Positions 19,129-27,694 of a stretch of DNA of 64,000 nt are shown here, one piece after another. The position numbers and the translations under genes are program-made. The notes under the pieces are model-generated. The model was not told the origin of the DNA. It did not search any database and saw only the letters and a list, made by a program, of their open reading frames with translations. How positions within the stretch are numbered: the stretch's first letter is position 1; each line of letters begins with the position of its first letter. Source of the stretch: Roseibium denhamense. GTDB lineage: Bacteria > Pseudomonadota > Alphaproteobacteria > Rhizobiales > Stappiaceae. The DNA lies in assembly GCF_009711415.1 (NCBI RefSeq), contig NZ_SMLZ01000100.1:1-64000 (forward strand), written 5' to 3'.

Positions 19129-20445
19129 TCAATCGGGCAGCATTCCGTTCCGGACGAGTACTTCTCCGGCCAGGTAGAGCGATCCGCACACCAATATCCG
19201 CGGCGGCACACCATCGGCCTTCGCGCAAGCTGCCACATCTGCAAGGGCCGCGTCCAGCGATTGAAACGGCGTTGCCTCCAGCTCCGCACATCGAGCCAAA
19301 TCGGCAAGCTCTTCCGGAGACCGGCCGGTATTGGTCGTTGTGATCGGAACCGTCCCGACATGATGTACCAGCCCATGGAACGGCCGGAAAAAGCCAACAG
19401 GGTCCTTTGTGACCAGCATACCCGCTATGAGATACAAGGGTCTTGGCGAGCGCTCTTCCAGTTCGCCCATGAACCGGGACACGGACACACCCGCTCCCGG
19501 GTTGTGGCCACCATCAATCCAGAACTCCGCGCCTTCCGGACAGATGTCGAGCAAAGGGCCGTGGCCAACCGGCTGAAGGCGGCCTGGCCATCTCACATTC
19601 CGCAGCCCTTGGGACAGGGTGGCTGCATCCGGCAACAGACCGGCCGCCTTCAGTGCAGCGATAGCGAGGCCCGTATTGTCGAACTGATGCGCTCCGCCAA
19701 GAGCGGGACAGGGAAGATCAATGAGCTGGTCCTGGTCCTGGAACACCATGCGTCCGTGGTCTGGAACAGCCTGAAAATCCTGGCCGGACACCTGCAGGGA
19801 AGACTTGCAGCGGGCAGCCTGGCGCTCGATCACGCGAATAGCAGCGTCGTCTTGCGGTGCGCAGACAACTGGCTGACCGTTTTTAATGATCCCGGCCTTC
19901 TCGGCTGCAATGGCGGCAAGATCGTTGCCGAGGAACTTCTCGTGATCCATCGACACCGGCGTGATGACCGAGACCAGAGGCTTCTCGATCATGTTGGTCG
20001 CATCAAGACGCCCACCAAGCCCAACTTCCAGCAGCACAACGTCAGCTGGATGTTCGGAAAACAGCAGGAAGGCAGCGGCGGTTGTAATCTCGAAGAAGGT
20101 GATTTCCGACCCTGCATTGGCCTCTTCACATCTGTGCAGGGCATCATAAAGCAGCGGATCGGGGACAAATTGCCCGTCATGCCCCAGGCGAATGCGCTCA
20201 TTAAAGGACACGAGATGGGGCGACGTGTAGACATGGCAGCGTTTGCCGGAGGCCTCAAGGATCGCGCGCATGGTCGCAGTTACCGATCCCTTGCCGTTCG
20301 TCCCCGCGACATGGATCACCGGGGGTAATTTGGTATGCGGCGAGCCGAGCGCAGCCAAAAGCCGTTCCATCCGGCCAAGGGATAGATCAATCTCCTTGGG
20401 ATGAAGCGCCAGAAGACGGTCTAGGATCTGGGTGATTTGGTCCAA
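19129..20445 (-). CDS. folC: Bifunctional folylpolyglutamate synthase/dihydrofolate synthase FolC
   Basis: FolC adds glutamate to dihydropteroate and then to tetrahydrofolates. The 438-residue Mur-ligase-like protein shows the P-loop VAGTNGKGSVTATM, the folate-family block LLEVGLGGRLDATN and the C-terminal WIDGGHNPGAG. The start is a TTG at 20445, which is the only codon near the family N-terminus. It is last in the trpA-accD-folC direction, 132 bases after accD. Confidence 0.95.
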   Translation of the reverse strand: MDQITQILDRLLALHPKEIDLSLGRMERLLAALGSPHTKLPPVIHVAGTNGKGSVTATMRAILEASGKRCHVYTSPHLVSFNERIRLGHDGQFVPDPLLYDALHRCEEANAGSEITFFEITTAAAFLLFSEHPADVVLLEVGLGGRLDATNMIEKPLVSVITPVSMDHEKFLGNDLAAIAAEKAGIIKNGQPVVCAPQDDAAIRVIERQAARCKSSLQVSGQDFQAVPDHGRMVFQDQDQLIDLPCPALGGAHQFDNTGLAIAALKAAGLLPDAATLSQGLRNVRWPGRLQPVGHGPLLDICPEGAEFWIDGGHNPGAGVSVSRFMGELEERSPRPLYLIAGMLVTKDPVGFFRPFHGLVHHVGTVPITTTNTGRSPEELADLARCAELEATPFQSLDAALADVAACAKADGVPPRILVCGSLYLAGEVLVRNGMLPD

Positions 20446-20577
20446 GGCGCCCTCCGCAGGGTCCTCATATTCATGAAAAGTCCGGAACTAGGACGTAATG
20501 CGGTTCGCGGCGCTACGGGTGTCTGTAAATGACCGGCCGTGGCGCAGAAACGACGTCACAGCCGGAAATTACAATGG

Positions 20578-21537
20578 TTATTGGGCCGCTTGAGCAGGTT
20601 CTGTTTTTTCGGCTGCTTCGGCTTCCGCCGCAGCTTCTTCCTCGCCATCTGCTTCAGCCGATTGATCGGTCAAAGCAGGCAACTCGACCTCGCGCTTGAG
20701 CAGAATGCCGCAGATACGGGAGATGGTGTTTTTCATCTCCTGACGGGGAACAACCATGTCGATCATGCCATGATCGATAAGGTATTCAGCGGTCTGGAAA
20801 TCATCGGGAAGCTTCTCCCGGACGGTCTGTTCGATAACCCGGCGGCCTGCAAATCCGATCATTGCGCCCGGCTCGGCGATGTGCACGTCGCCCAGCATTG
20901 CATAGGACGCAGACACACCTCCGGTGGTGGGATTGGTCAAAACCACGACATAGGGCAGGCCTGCGTCCCGCAGCATCTGAACACCCACTGTAACGCGCGG
21001 CATCTGCATCAAGGAAAGAATACCCTCCTGCATCCGCGCGCCGCCGGAAGCTGCGAACATGACAAATGGTGTCTTGTCGTCCACGGCCTTCATCATACCG
21101 GTCAAGATGGCTTCACCGACCGCCATGCCGAGGGAGCCACCGACAAACGCAAAGTCCTGAACAGCGGCTGTGATGTCCATGCCGTTGACTTTGCCCTGCG
21201 CCACATGAACGGCTTCATGCTCACCCGTCTTGGAGCGTGCTTCCTTCATGCGGTCGGTGTACCGCTTGCTGTCCCGGAATTTCAGCGGATCAGCCTGCAC
21301 CTCTGGTGCATCAATGTGGTCATAAGCCCCGTTATCGAAGAAACTTTCCAGGCGTTTGCGGGCCGGCATACGCATATGGTGACCGGAGTTCGGAACAACC
21401 CACAAATTGGCCTCAAGGTCACGGTGAAAAACCATTTCACCGGTTTCCGGGCACTTGATCCATAGGTTTTCCGGAACTTCGCGCTTCTTCCAAAGATCCC
21501 GGATCTTGGGGCGCACAATTGAATTTATCCAGTTCAC
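20578..21537 (-). CDS. accD: Acetyl-CoA carboxylase carboxyltransferase subunit beta
   Basis: AccD with AccA transfers carboxyl from biotin to acetyl-CoA to make malonyl-CoA. The 319-residue protein has the crotonase-fold core ([48 protein letters not shown]). Of the four zinc-ribbon cysteines of E. coli AccD only one remains (WIKCPETG; the second pair is replaced in [11 protein letters not shown]), as in other alphaproteobacterial AccDs I recall. The C-terminus is an acidic/Ala tail. The start is GTG at 21537. It sits about 80 bases after trpA. Confidence 0.95.
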   Translation of the reverse strand: MNWINSIVRPKIRDLWKKREVPENLWIKCPETGEMVFHRDLEANLWVVPNSGHHMRMPARKRLESFFDNGAYDHIDAPEVQADPLKFRDSKRYTDRMKEARSKTGEHEAVHVAQGKVNGMDITAAVQDFAFVGGSLGMAVGEAILTGMMKAVDDKTPFVMFAASGGARMQEGILSLMQMPRVTVGVQMLRDAGLPYVVVLTNPTTGGVSASYAMLGDVHIAEPGAMIGFAGRRVIEQTVREKLPDDFQTAEYLIDHGMIDMVVPRQEMKNTISRICGILLKREVELPALTDQSAEADGEEEAAAEAEAAEKTEPAQAAQ

Positions 21538-21618
21538 GTCAAACGCGTCCGTCTACTCGAGTTACACAAAGCGGAGATAGGTTTCCGCCCGATAGCATTC
21601 AATTCTTGGTCCGGTAGC

Positions 21619-22452
21619 TTAAGCAGCCCGCGCGCGGGCGCAGCCAGCTGCCAAGTCCGCCACCACGGCCGTGACTGCCTCGACTGTCTTGTCAGTCGCA
21701 TTACCGTCCGCATCAAGTGTGTCCTTGATCGCATTGACGAGCACCGATCCGACCACCACACCATCCGCGTCCTTGCCGATAACCGCCGCCTGATCAGACG
21801 TTTTCACGCCGAATCCGACAGCAACAGGCAGTTCCGTATGGGACTTGATCCGGTTAACGGCCGCTGTTACGCGCCCGGTATCGGCAATATTTGCGCCGGT
21901 GATCCCAGTTACCGATACGTAATAGACGAAACCGGAGGTATTGGCCAGAACAGCCGGTAAGCGCTTGTCGTCCGTCGTCGGGGTTGCGAGCCGGATGAAG
22001 TTCAGTCCAGCGTCAAGAGCGGGGAGGCACAGTTCGTCATCGGCTTCAGCAGGAATATCGACGATAATAAAGCCGTCCACACCCGCTTCTTTCGCGACAT
22101 GGACGAACTTCTTCGGATCACGCACATAGATCGGATTGAAGTATCCCATCAGGATGATCGGCGTGTCTTGGTCCTGCTTCCGGAAGGCGCGCACCATGTC
22201 CAGCGTCTTGTCCATGGTTTGGCCGGCGGCCAATGCCCGCTGGTTGGCGAGCTGGATAGGGATACCTTCGGCCATCGGATCCGAAAACGGCATTCCGAGT
22301 TCGATGACGTCAGCACCAGCGGCAGGAAGGGCATTCAAAATAGCTTGCGATGTGTCCAGATCCGGATCGCCAGCCGTCACAAAGGTCACAAGAGCAGGGC
22401 GGCCGGCCTCTGCGCAGGCGTTAAAGCGGCGGTCAATTCGCGTTTCGGTCAT
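21619..22452 (-). CDS. trpA: Tryptophan synthase alpha chain
   Basis: TrpA cleaves indole glycerol phosphate to indole, which passes to TrpB through the enzyme tunnel. The 277-residue TIM barrel has the catalytic glutamate in [16 protein letters not shown], the second catalytic aspartate in [12 protein letters not shown] and the phosphate site GFGVKTSDQ. In related genomes trpA follows trpB directly; here about 820 bases with two small genes separate them. Confidence 0.97.
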   Translation of the reverse strand: MTETRIDRRFNACAEAGRPALVTFVTAGDPDLDTSQAILNALPAAGADVIELGMPFSDPMAEGIPIQLANQRALAAGQTMDKTLDMVRAFRKQDQDTPIILMGYFNPIYVRDPKKFVHVAKEAGVDGFIIVDIPAEADDELCLPALDAGLNFIRLATPTTDDKRLPAVLANTSGFVYYVSVTGITGANIADTGRVTAAVNRIKSHTELPVAVGFGVKTSDQAAVIGKDADGVVVGSVLVNAIKDTLDADGNATDKTVEAVTAVVADLAAGCARARAA

Positions 22453-22588
22453 TCAGCGTCACCCTTTCCGCACCTAGTGCGGCTACCTCCAAGACTATGA
22501 GCTCATGGCGATGTAGGGGAGCGAACAAGCCGATGTCAATCTTTGAACCGCCCTAGCGGGCGAAAAGAAGCTGACCTAGGAGCGTGGT

Positions 22589-22759
22589 TCAACTTTTGCC
22601 ATAGTGTTTGCGGAAGACGTAGGGGGCAATTTCATGGCGCTCCAAACCAAGTTCCGACAAGCGCTGCGTGCTCATGACGCTCATTCTGTTGTAGTCGGCA
22701 GTCATTCTTTGAGCATTGCCGATTTCAGCAAAAATGTTTGCCAGGTTCCGAAAACGCAT
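22589..22759 (-). CDS. Small DUF1127-like protein
   Basis: This is a 56-residue protein starting at ATG 22759 behind a strong AAAGGAG ribosome site. The C-terminal half (RLSELGLERHEIAPYVFRKH) resembles the DUF1127 signature, a short arginine-rich alpha-helical domain seen in many alphaproteobacterial small proteins, some linked to RNA turnover or phosphate and carbon metabolism. The match is partial. The frame extends upstream to 22813, but the ribosome site argues for the shorter form. It lies between trpB and trpA, reading with them. Confidence 0.6.
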   Translation of the reverse strand: MRFRNLANIFAEIGNAQRMTADYNRMSVMSTQRLSELGLERHEIAPYVFRKHYGKS

Positions 22760-22821
22760 CTTTTGGCTCCTTTCAAGGACGCAGAAACGGACAATCGTTT
22801 CTCTCACCTGCAAGGATAACG

Positions 22822-22840
22822 CGTATACGAGTGTATACGA
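22822..22840. repeat. Tandem GTATACGA repeat upstream of the DUF1127-like gene
   Basis: The octamer GTATACGA occurs twice, 11 bases apart, starting at 22823 and 22833; the first copy is part of the palindrome CGTATACG. It lies about 65-80 bases upstream of the small gene's start codon, where a promoter or operator would be expected. Confidence 0.4.
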
Positions 22841-23008
22841 TTGTTAAGTTTGCAGCGCAGCCTTGCTGATTCCGGGTAGCTCGATAGTTCGAAAAGCGGC
22901 CCGGGCCCCACTTACAGCCTCCTGATATCCGCAATATTGCGATCTTAAAAAACGCACAATGTGCACCTATAAGATATGGCAATGACAAGAAACAGCGAGG
23001 AAATGACA

Positions 23009-23221
23009 ATGGCCCATTCCCTGTTTGAACCGCCTCCCGAACCTATCCATGAAAAGGTCATCAGGCATATGCGCGATTATCGCGGGAAACGGCAGACAAA
23101 AACACCGAACATCGCGGAACGTCTGACAGCTGCGGATCCCGCCTTGGCCCGTCAGGCCGAGCGGCTGGACGCACGCGGACGGCAAATGTTGTTAAGGGTC
23201 GTGTTTACGGACAACGCATGA
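23009..23221 (+). CDS. Small protein of unknown function
   Basis: This is a 70-residue, charged, probably soluble protein (starting MAHSLFEPPPEPIHEKVIRH two codons after the initiator). I do not recognise the family. The ATG at 23009 is chosen because GCGAGG lies eight bases upstream; in-frame ATGs at 22976 and 23003 are alternatives. TATAAG at about 22968 could be a -10 element. It opposes the flanking trp genes and ends at a hairpin terminator, which supports it as a real unit. Confidence 0.5.
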   Translation: MAHSLFEPPPEPIHEKVIRHMRDYRGKRQTKTPNIAERLTAADPALARQAERLDARGRQMLLRVVFTDNA

Positions 23222-23256
23222 AAAAGCCGTGCTGCCAGCGGCGCACGGCTTCTTCA
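23221..23256. terminator. Bidirectional terminator between the small plus-strand gene and trpB
   Basis: A 9-bp stem (23224-23232 with 23243-23251) has five T on the minus-strand side and a T-rich TTCTTCATTT on the plus side. It lies between convergent ends and would terminate trpFB transcription before trpA. Confidence 0.8.
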
Positions 23257-23273
23257 TTTAAACGGCGCAAGCT

Positions 23274-24488
23274 TCAGAGATCGAAGCCAAGCATCTGCCC
23301 CACCGCAAAGACATCCTTGTCGCCGCGGCCGCACAGGTTCATGACTAGGATCTGATCCTTTCCCATCTGCGGGGCAAGCTTTGCGACCTGTGCCAGAGCA
23401 TGGGCAGGCTCAAGCGCCGGAATGATCCCTTCCACCCGTGTCAGCATCTGAAAAGCATCCAGCGCTTCCGTGTCCATGATCGGAACATACTCCACACGGC
23501 CGATGTCTTTCAGCCAGGAGTGTTCCGGCCCGATGCCCGGATAATCCAATCCAGCCGAGATGGAATGGCCTTCAAGGATCTGGCCGTCATCATCCTGCAG
23601 CAGAAACGTCCGGTTTCCATGGAGAACGCCCGGCTTGCCCGCGTTCAGGGACGCGCAATGCTCGTCGCCGTCCAAACCGTGGCCACCAGCTTCCACACCG
23701 TAGATCTTGACGTCCTTGTCATCGAGGAAGGGGTGGAACATGCCGATTGCGTTCGAACCGCCACCGACAGAGGCAACCAGCGCATCCGGCAAACGCCCTT
23801 CGGCCTCAAGGATCTGCTCGCGCAGCTCTTTGCCGATAACAGACTGGAAGTCACGCACCATCTCCGGATAAGGGTGCGGTCCGGCAGCTGTTCCGATCAA
23901 GTAATAGGTGTCATCGACATTGGTCACCCAGTCGCGCAGCGCCTCGTTCATGGCGTCTTTCAACGTCCCGGCGCCGGCTGTCACCGGCACGATTTCCGCG
24001 CCAAGTAGCTTCATCCGGAACACGTTCGGCTTTTGACGCTCGACGTCGGTCGCCCCCATATAGACCACACAGGGCAGGCCGAAGCGGGCACAAACGGTGG
24101 CCGTTGCCACGCCATGCTGCCCAGCACCGGTTTCAGCGATAATCCGGGTCTTGCCCATACGCTTGGCAAGCAGGATCTGACCCAGGCAATTGTTGATCTT
24201 GTGGGACCCTGTGTGGTTCAGCTCGTCGCGCTTGAAGTAGATCTTTGCGCCGCCAAGCTCTTCCGTTAGCCGCTCTGCAAAATAGAGAGGCGACGGACGT
24301 CCGGTGTAATGCGTGTTCAGCTTCTCGACTTCAGCATGGAATGCCGGGTCGTTCTTGGCGTCCTTGTATTCCTTCTCGAGATCCAGAATGAGCGGCATGA
24401 GGGTTTCGGCGACGTAGCGGCCCCCAAAGATACCGAAATGCCCGCGGTCGTCCGGTCCGGTCCGGATGCTGTTCGCCATGTCGTTCAC
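23274..24488 (-). CDS. trpB: Tryptophan synthase beta chain
   Basis: TrpB condenses indole with serine using pyridoxal phosphate. The 404-residue protein contains the PLP lysine in [11 protein letters not shown], the glycine-rich phosphate site [12 protein letters not shown] and the EAGGHG region. The GTG at 24488 has an AAGGAG site seven bases upstream and is preferred to ATG 24479. It starts four bases after trpF and is followed by a terminator rather than by trpA. Confidence 0.98.
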   Translation of the reverse strand: MNDMANSIRTGPDDRGHFGIFGGRYVAETLMPLILDLEKEYKDAKNDPAFHAEVEKLNTHYTGRPSPLYFAERLTEELGGAKIYFKRDELNHTGSHKINNCLGQILLAKRMGKTRIIAETGAGQHGVATATVCARFGLPCVVYMGATDVERQKPNVFRMKLLGAEIVPVTAGAGTLKDAMNEALRDWVTNVDDTYYLIGTAAGPHPYPEMVRDFQSVIGKELREQILEAEGRLPDALVASVGGGSNAIGMFHPFLDDKDVKIYGVEAGGHGLDGDEHCASLNAGKPGVLHGNRTFLLQDDDGQILEGHSISAGLDYPGIGPEHSWLKDIGRVEYVPIMDTEALDAFQMLTRVEGIIPALEPAHALAQVAKLAPQMGKDQILVMNLCGRGDKDVFAVGQMLGFDL

Positions 24489-24492
24489 GCGT

Positions 24493-25158
24493 CTACTCCT
24501 TAACCGCTGCTACTTCAGCGCCTTTGACTGCTGCCATGAAGGCCCGGATCAAATCCGGATCCTTTACGCCCTTTTCCCGCTCAACACCGGAGGAAAGGTC
24601 AATTTCCCTGGCGCCGCTGAGGCGAATGGCTTCAGCCACATTGTCCATTTTGAGACCACCGGAAAGCATGAAGGGCTTCGGCAGGTCAAGATCTTTCAAA
24701 ACCGTCCAGTCGAACGAAACACCGTTGCCGCCTGGAAGAACGGAGTCTTTTGGCGGCTTGGCATCAAACAGGATGCGATCTGCAACAATAGCGTAGTAAT
24801 GCGCTTGTTCCAGATCCGCTTTTTCCGAAATCGAAATCGCCTTCATCACCTTCGTCCCGTGCATGACCTTGGCAGCGGCAAGGGATTCCGGCGTTTCGGA
24901 CCCGTGAAACTGGAACGTGTCCGGCCCGACGAGTTCCTTAATCCGCGACAATCCGTCCAGATCCATATTCACTGTCACGGCGACGATTTCCGCCCGGCCG
25001 CGGGCCATATCGGCAAGTTTGCAAGCTTCGGTCAAACTCACATGGCGCGGACTCTTCGGGAAGAACATCAAGCCGACCATGTCCGCTCCCGCGTCCAGCG
25101 CAGCTTCCATGGTCTCCTCGGTCGACAGACCGCAAATTTTCACTTTGATATCGGACAT
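24493..25158 (-). CDS. trpF: Phosphoribosylanthranilate isomerase TrpF
   Basis: TrpF performs the Amadori rearrangement of phosphoribosylanthranilate. The 221-residue TIM barrel shows [17 protein letters not shown] with the catalytic cysteine, [10 protein letters not shown], and the catalytic aspartate region [17 protein letters not shown]. It leads the trpF-trpB pair. Confidence 0.97.
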   Translation of the reverse strand: MSDIKVKICGLSTEETMEAALDAGADMVGLMFFPKSPRHVSLTEACKLADMARGRAEIVAVTVNMDLDGLSRIKELVGPDTFQFHGSETPESLAAAKVMHGTKVMKAISISEKADLEQAHYYAIVADRILFDAKPPKDSVLPGGNGVSFDWTVLKDLDLPKPFMLSGGLKMDNVAEAIRLSGAREIDLSSGVEREKGVKDPDLIRAFMAAVKGAEVAAVKE

Positions 25159-25273
25159 GGCTACGAGGTATCGCCGCTGCAGATGGGATTGTCAAAAGGG
25201 AAAATCGGCGCGGATCTTCGATACGATCCGCACCAACTATCTGGCCTCCGATCGACGTTCAGAAGGACAGCGA

Positions 25274-27556
25274 TCAGGTCACGTTAAACGCGGCGATGGC
25301 TGCCATGTTGACGATGTCGCTGTCCTTGGCCCCCAATGGAACAATCTGGATCGACTTGTCGAACCCGACCAGAAGCGGACCGATCACTGTTGCTCCGCCC
25401 AATTCCTGGAGCATTTTCGTTGAAATTGAGGCCGAGTGAAACGCTGGCATGACCAGAACGTTGGCAGGGCCGGACAGGCGGCAGAACGGGTAGGCGGCCA
25501 TCCGGTCGAGGTTTAGCGCAACATCGGCGGCCATCTCACCGTCATACTCAAAATCCACCCGGCGCCGGTCCAGAATGTGCACCGCTTCCTGCACTTTCTC
25601 CGACCGCTCACCGCGCGGGTGGCCAAATGTGGAATAAGCCAGCATGGCAACACGCGGCTCATAACCGAGCTTGCGGGCAACATGGGCCGCTTCCTCGGCA
25701 ATATCCGCCAGCTCTTCGGAATTCGGCATATCGATCACGGCAGTATCGGCAATCAGGACTGTCCGGCCTTTCGCCAGAGCCAGGGACACCCCGATCACCC
25801 GGTGGCCCGGCTTCGGATCAATCGTTGCCTTAACCGTGTCGAGCGCCACTGAATAGTTACGGGTCAAGCCTGTCACCATGGCGTCGGCATCGCCGCGCGC
25901 CACCATGACTGCCCCCCAATAGTTCCGGTCGTTGTTCACCATGCGCTGGCAATCGCGCAGCAAGTAACCTTTGCGCTGGAGGCGGGCATAAAGATATTGC
26001 GCGTAATCCGTATTCCGGTCCGACAGGCGCGCGTTTTGAATGGAAACACCGCTGCGCTCGATATCGATACCGGCCTGGTGGGCCATGGATTTGATCTCGT
26101 CCTCGCGGCCGATCAGGATGGCTTCGCCAAGGCCCTGGGCAACAAAACTTGCCGCCGCGCGGATCACCGGCTCTTCCTCGCCTTCGGCAAAGACAACGCG
26201 TTTGGGCTGCTGGCGGACTTTTGAGAAAATCCGCTGCAAGGTGCCCGCAACAGGGTCACGCCGCGCGGAAAGTTCATGCTTGTAGGCATCCATGTCGACG
26301 ATCGGGCGCTTGGCAACACCGGAATCCATGGCGGCCTGGGCAACGGCAGGCGGAATTGTGAACATCAATCGGGGATCGAACGGCACCGGAATAATGTATT
26401 CGGGCCCGAATTTCGGCCGGTTTCCGCGATAAGCAGCCGCCACCTCATCGGGAACCTCTTCCCGGGCCAGCTCTGCCAGCGCTTGGGCACACGCCACTTT
26501 CATGTCGTCGTTAATGGTCGTTGCCTGGACGTCCAGCGCCCCCCGGAAGATGTACGGAAACCCGAGAACGTTATTGACCTGATTGGGATAATCCGACCGG
26601 CCGGTGGCAACAATAGCATCGTCGCGGACTTCGGCCGCTTCTTCCGGTGTGATTTCCGGATCCGGATTGGCCATTGCAAAGATGATCGGGTTGGGCGCCA
26701 TGACACGCAGCATGTCCGGCGTGAGGGCGCCTTTGACGGAAACACCGAAGAAGACATCCGCACCCTTCAGCGCATCATAGAGAGACCGGTTGTCGGACTC
26801 GATCGCATGGGCCGATTTCCATTGGTTCATGCCCTCCGCGCGGCCTTTGTAGATCACGCCCTTTGTGTCGCATAGCGTGACATTATCATGCGGAATGCCC
26901 ATGGCCTTAATCAGCTCGATACAGGCAATTCCCGCAGCACCGGCGCCGTTGCAGACCACTTTCGTGTCTTTCATATCCCGGCCGGTCAGGTGCAGTGCGT
27001 TGATGAGGCCGGCAGCCGCGATGATCGCCGTGCCGTGCTGATCATCATGAAAGACCGGAATATCCATCAACTCGCGGAGGCGCTGTTCGATGATAAAGCA
27101 ATCCGGAGCCTTGATGTCCTCCAGGTTAATCCCGCCAAAGGACGGGCCCATGTAACGGACCGAATTCACGAACTCGTCGACGTCTTGCGTATCGATCTCC
27201 AAATCAATGGAATCCACATCGGCGAACCGCTTGAACAGAACGGATTTACCCTCCATCACCGGCTTTGAGGCCAGTGCCCCAAGATTCCCGAGGCCCAGGA
27301 TCGCAGTGCCATTGGAGATCACAGCCACAAGATTTCCCTTGGTGGTGTAGTCGTAAGCCCGGCTTGGATCCTCGGCAATCGCCCGCACCGGGACGGCAAC
27401 ACCTGGCGAATAGGCCAGTGACAAGTCACGCTGTGTCGCCATGGGTTTGGTCGGCGTCACCTCCAGCTTTCCCGGCTTTCCCTGTTGGTGAAACTGTAGG
27501 GCTTCTTGTTCGGTGAAGCTGACAGCGGTCTTGGGCGAAGTCTTTTTGGCGGACAT
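25274..27556 (-). CDS. maeB: NADP-dependent malic enzyme with phosphotransacetylase-like domain
   Basis: MaeB decarboxylates malate to pyruvate with NADPH production. The 760-residue protein has the malic enzyme domain (YSPGVAVPVRAIAEDP, FGGINLEDIKAPDCF, VCNGAGAAGIACIEL) over the first 430 residues and a C-terminal phosphate acetyl/butyryltransferase-like domain (VVFAEGEEEPVIRAA, PANVLVMPAFHSASIS) usually considered regulatory and binding acetyl-CoA. The ATG at 27556 is preceded by GAGGAAAC. The open frame continues upstream into mutS territory and lacks homology there. It is divergent from mutS. Confidence 0.96.
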   Translation of the reverse strand: MSAKKTSPKTAVSFTEQEALQFHQQGKPGKLEVTPTKPMATQRDLSLAYSPGVAVPVRAIAEDPSRAYDYTTKGNLVAVISNGTAILGLGNLGALASKPVMEGKSVLFKRFADVDSIDLEIDTQDVDEFVNSVRYMGPSFGGINLEDIKAPDCFIIEQRLRELMDIPVFHDDQHGTAIIAAAGLINALHLTGRDMKDTKVVCNGAGAAGIACIELIKAMGIPHDNVTLCDTKGVIYKGRAEGMNQWKSAHAIESDNRSLYDALKGADVFFGVSVKGALTPDMLRVMAPNPIIFAMANPDPEITPEEAAEVRDDAIVATGRSDYPNQVNNVLGFPYIFRGALDVQATTINDDMKVACAQALAELAREEVPDEVAAAYRGNRPKFGPEYIIPVPFDPRLMFTIPPAVAQAAMDSGVAKRPIVDMDAYKHELSARRDPVAGTLQRIFSKVRQQPKRVVFAEGEEEPVIRAAASFVAQGLGEAILIGREDEIKSMAHQAGIDIERSGVSIQNARLSDRNTDYAQYLYARLQRKGYLLRDCQRMVNNDRNYWGAVMVARGDADAMVTGLTRNYSVALDTVKATIDPKPGHRVIGVSLALAKGRTVLIADTAVIDMPNSEELADIAEEAAHVARKLGYEPRVAMLAYSTFGHPRGERSEKVQEAVHILDRRRVDFEYDGEMAADVALNLDRMAAYPFCRLSGPANVLVMPAFHSASISTKMLQELGGATVIGPLLVGFDKSIQIVPLGAKDSDIVNMAAIAAFNVT

Positions 27557-27694
27557 AACGGCGGCGTTTCCTCGAGATTTTTTGCGCTTTCCGGCGGGCG
27601 GGACATTGACCTTATCCCCTGAAAAATAAAGCCTCAAGACAAGATGCCATACGCCAATCGTGGAATGGCCCGCGAGGTTTGCTAGGAAAAAGGC

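Noticed and set aside
22967-23185. 72-codon minus-strand frame opposite the small unknown gene
   Set aside because: It has no ribosome site at its start, whereas the plus-strand gene has one and ends at a terminator. Both remain weak.
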